DNA of 64,000 nucleotides from positions 2,232,001 to 2,296,000 of the forward strand of contig NC_003197.2 of the NCBI RefSeq assembly GCF_000006945.2, read 5' to 3'. The translations under genes and the position numbers were made by a program. Shown in pieces: positions 63,184 to 64,000 of this stretch. The notes beneath the pieces are model-generated. The model saw nothing but the letters and a program-made list of their open reading frames with translations, ran no database searches and was not told the DNA's origin. Origin of the DNA: Salmonella enterica subsp. enterica serovar Typhimurium str. LT2. GTDB taxonomy: Bacteria > Pseudomonadota > Gammaproteobacteria > Enterobacterales > Enterobacteriaceae. How positions within the stretch are numbered: the stretch's first letter is position 1; each line of letters starts with the position of its first letter.

Positions 63184-64000
63184 ATGAGTATAAAAACATT
63201 TATTTTCAGCCAGCCCGATAAGCCGATTGTAAAAGAGAAAAAAGAGATAGACCAGACCTATAAAAAATTTCGTTTTGAGATTATCGCCTCGGTCTTTATC
63301 TCTTATGCCGTCTTTTATCTTACCCGTAAAAACTTCTCCGCCGCGATGCCGGCCATGCTGACGGAAACGTCGCTGACCGCAGAAGACTTCGCCATTATGT
63401 CTTCTATTTTTTACATTCTTTATGGCGCGATGAAGTTTGTCGGCGGGATGCTGGTCGATAAAATTAACCCGAAAGCCATGACCGGCCCGGTGCTGATTGG
63501 CGTGGGGATTGTAAATATTCTGTTCGGCTTTTCCGACAGCGTGGCGGCATTCTACGTGCTGTACAGTCTCAACGCGATATTACAGGGCACCAGCTTTCCG
63601 CCGATGGCGAAAATTATGGCCTCGTGGTTTTCGAAAAACGAACGGGGACGCTGGTGGGCTATCGTTGAAGCGGCGCACAATATCGGCGGCAGCCTCGCGC
63701 CGCTGCTGACCAGTTTTGCTATCGCCTTTAGCGGTAGCTGGAAAATGGGATTTTATGTTCCCGGCGCCATTTCGCTGCTGATGGGGATAGTGGCGCTATT
63801 TACCATTAAAGATCGTCCCGGTACGTTAGGTTTGCCCAACGTGGGGCAGTGGCGTAACGACCCGACGGAACTGGCCCAGGTCAAGGCCAGCCCGGTCAAC
63901 CTGAGCTTCTGGCAGATTTTTGTGAAATATATCCTGACCAATCCACTGGTATGGATCATTATTATCGGTGATATGTCGGTTTATATTGCGCGCACTATCC
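63184..64000 (+). CDS. Organophosphate:phosphate antiporter (GlpT/UhpT family, MFS), cut by window end
   Basis: Open from ATG 63184 (MSIKTFIFSQPDKPIVKEKK) with AAGGGA upstream to the window edge, giving 272 residues of an expected 430-460. Helix 1 carries YAVFYLTRKNFSAAMPAM, in which Arg48 aligns with the phosphate-binding Arg of GlpT/UhpT; the segment GAMKFVGGMLVDKINPKAM and GNxxGGS-type loops are also of the OPA family. Seven or so hydrophobic helices are seen. It is 32 bp after the phosphatase gene and on the same strand, so is its operon partner. Substrate unknown; a phosphorylated C3 compound such as phosphoserine is inferred from the neighbours. Confidence 0.85.
   Translation, partial: MSIKTFIFSQPDKPIVKEKKEIDQTYKKFRFEIIASVFISYAVFYLTRKNFSAAMPAMLTETSLTAEDFAIMSSIFYILYGAMKFVGGMLVDKINPKAMTGPVLIGVGIVNILFGFSDSVAAFYVLYSLNAILQGTSFPPMAKIMASWFSKNERGRWWAIVEAAHNIGGSLAPLLTSFAIAFSGSWKMGFYVPGAISLLMGIVALFTIKDRPGTLGLPNVGQWRNDPTELAQVKASPVNLSFWQIFVKYILTNPLVWIIIIGDMSVYIARTI

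Noticed and set aside
1..64000. Search for tRNA, rRNA, CRISPR arrays and IS elements
   Set aside because: No tRNA-like cloverleaf, regularly spaced repeat array or transposase reading frame was found by reading both strands; only REP units and the palindromic element at 55709-55914.

Overview
The window is chromosomal DNA of Salmonella enterica (subspecies enterica type; the serovar cannot be fixed from the sequence alone). Gene order and protein sequences follow the E. coli/Salmonella backbone from yegS to yeiG (yegSTUVW, thiMD, mrp, metG, yehRSTU, mlrA, yehWXYZ, bglX, dld, pbpG, yohCDF, dusC, yohJK, cdd, sanA, preTA, mglCAB, galS, yeiB, folE, yeiG). Salmonella-type insertions interrupt it: the sseK2-srcA-steD virulence cassette, the stc fimbrial operon, an intact mdtQ, a 3-hydroxybenzoate/gentisate pathway, and a serine-deaminase/phosphatase/transporter cluster at the right end. 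I see no rRNA, tRNA, CRISPR array, IS element or prophage.

Layout. 1-1449: AT-rich SPI-2 effector and chaperone genes. 2011-8223: lipid kinase yegS, class I aldolase fbaB, and an uncharacterised nucleoside-type cassette (transporter yegT, ADP-ribosylglycohydrolase yegU, sugar kinase yegV, GntR regulator yegW). 8259-10567: thiMD under a TPP riboswitch and a stand-alone rcnB. 10830-16185: stcABCD fimbriae plus yehE. 16463-25264: mrp, metG, two tandem YehR-type lipoproteins, yehS, the BtsSR (YehTU) two-component system, mlrA and the small protein YohO. 25245-28990: the yehZYXW osmoprotectant ABC importer. 29171-39660: bglX, dld, pbpG, yohC, yohD, yohF, mdtQ, the small protein YohP and dusC. 39769-45788: a complete 3-hydroxybenzoate to gentisate to fumarate + pyruvate operon with its LysR regulator. 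45920-51861: yohJK, cdd, sanA, yeiS, preTA. 51936-57135: mglBAC and galS. 57285-60297: yeiB, folE, yeiG. 60286-64000: XRE regulator, SdaA-like Fe-S dehydratase, SerB-like phosphatase and an organophosphate:phosphate antiporter cut by the window end.

Most of the region is transport and catabolism genes arranged beside their regulators. The most interesting candidate for an undescribed system is the right-end cluster. A GlpT/UhpT-type antiporter (import of an organophosphate), a SerB-like phosphatase with its phosphoserine-binding residues kept, and a serine-dehydratase-like enzyme with altered N-terminal motifs sit on divergent transcripts with a small HTH regulator. This looks like uptake and breakdown of phosphoserine or a related phosphorylated hydroxy-amino acid. 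A second notable feature is a 206-bp imperfect palindromic, MITE-like element inside the predicted 5' leader of mglBAC.

All identifications come from reading translated sequences and recalling family members; no database search was run.
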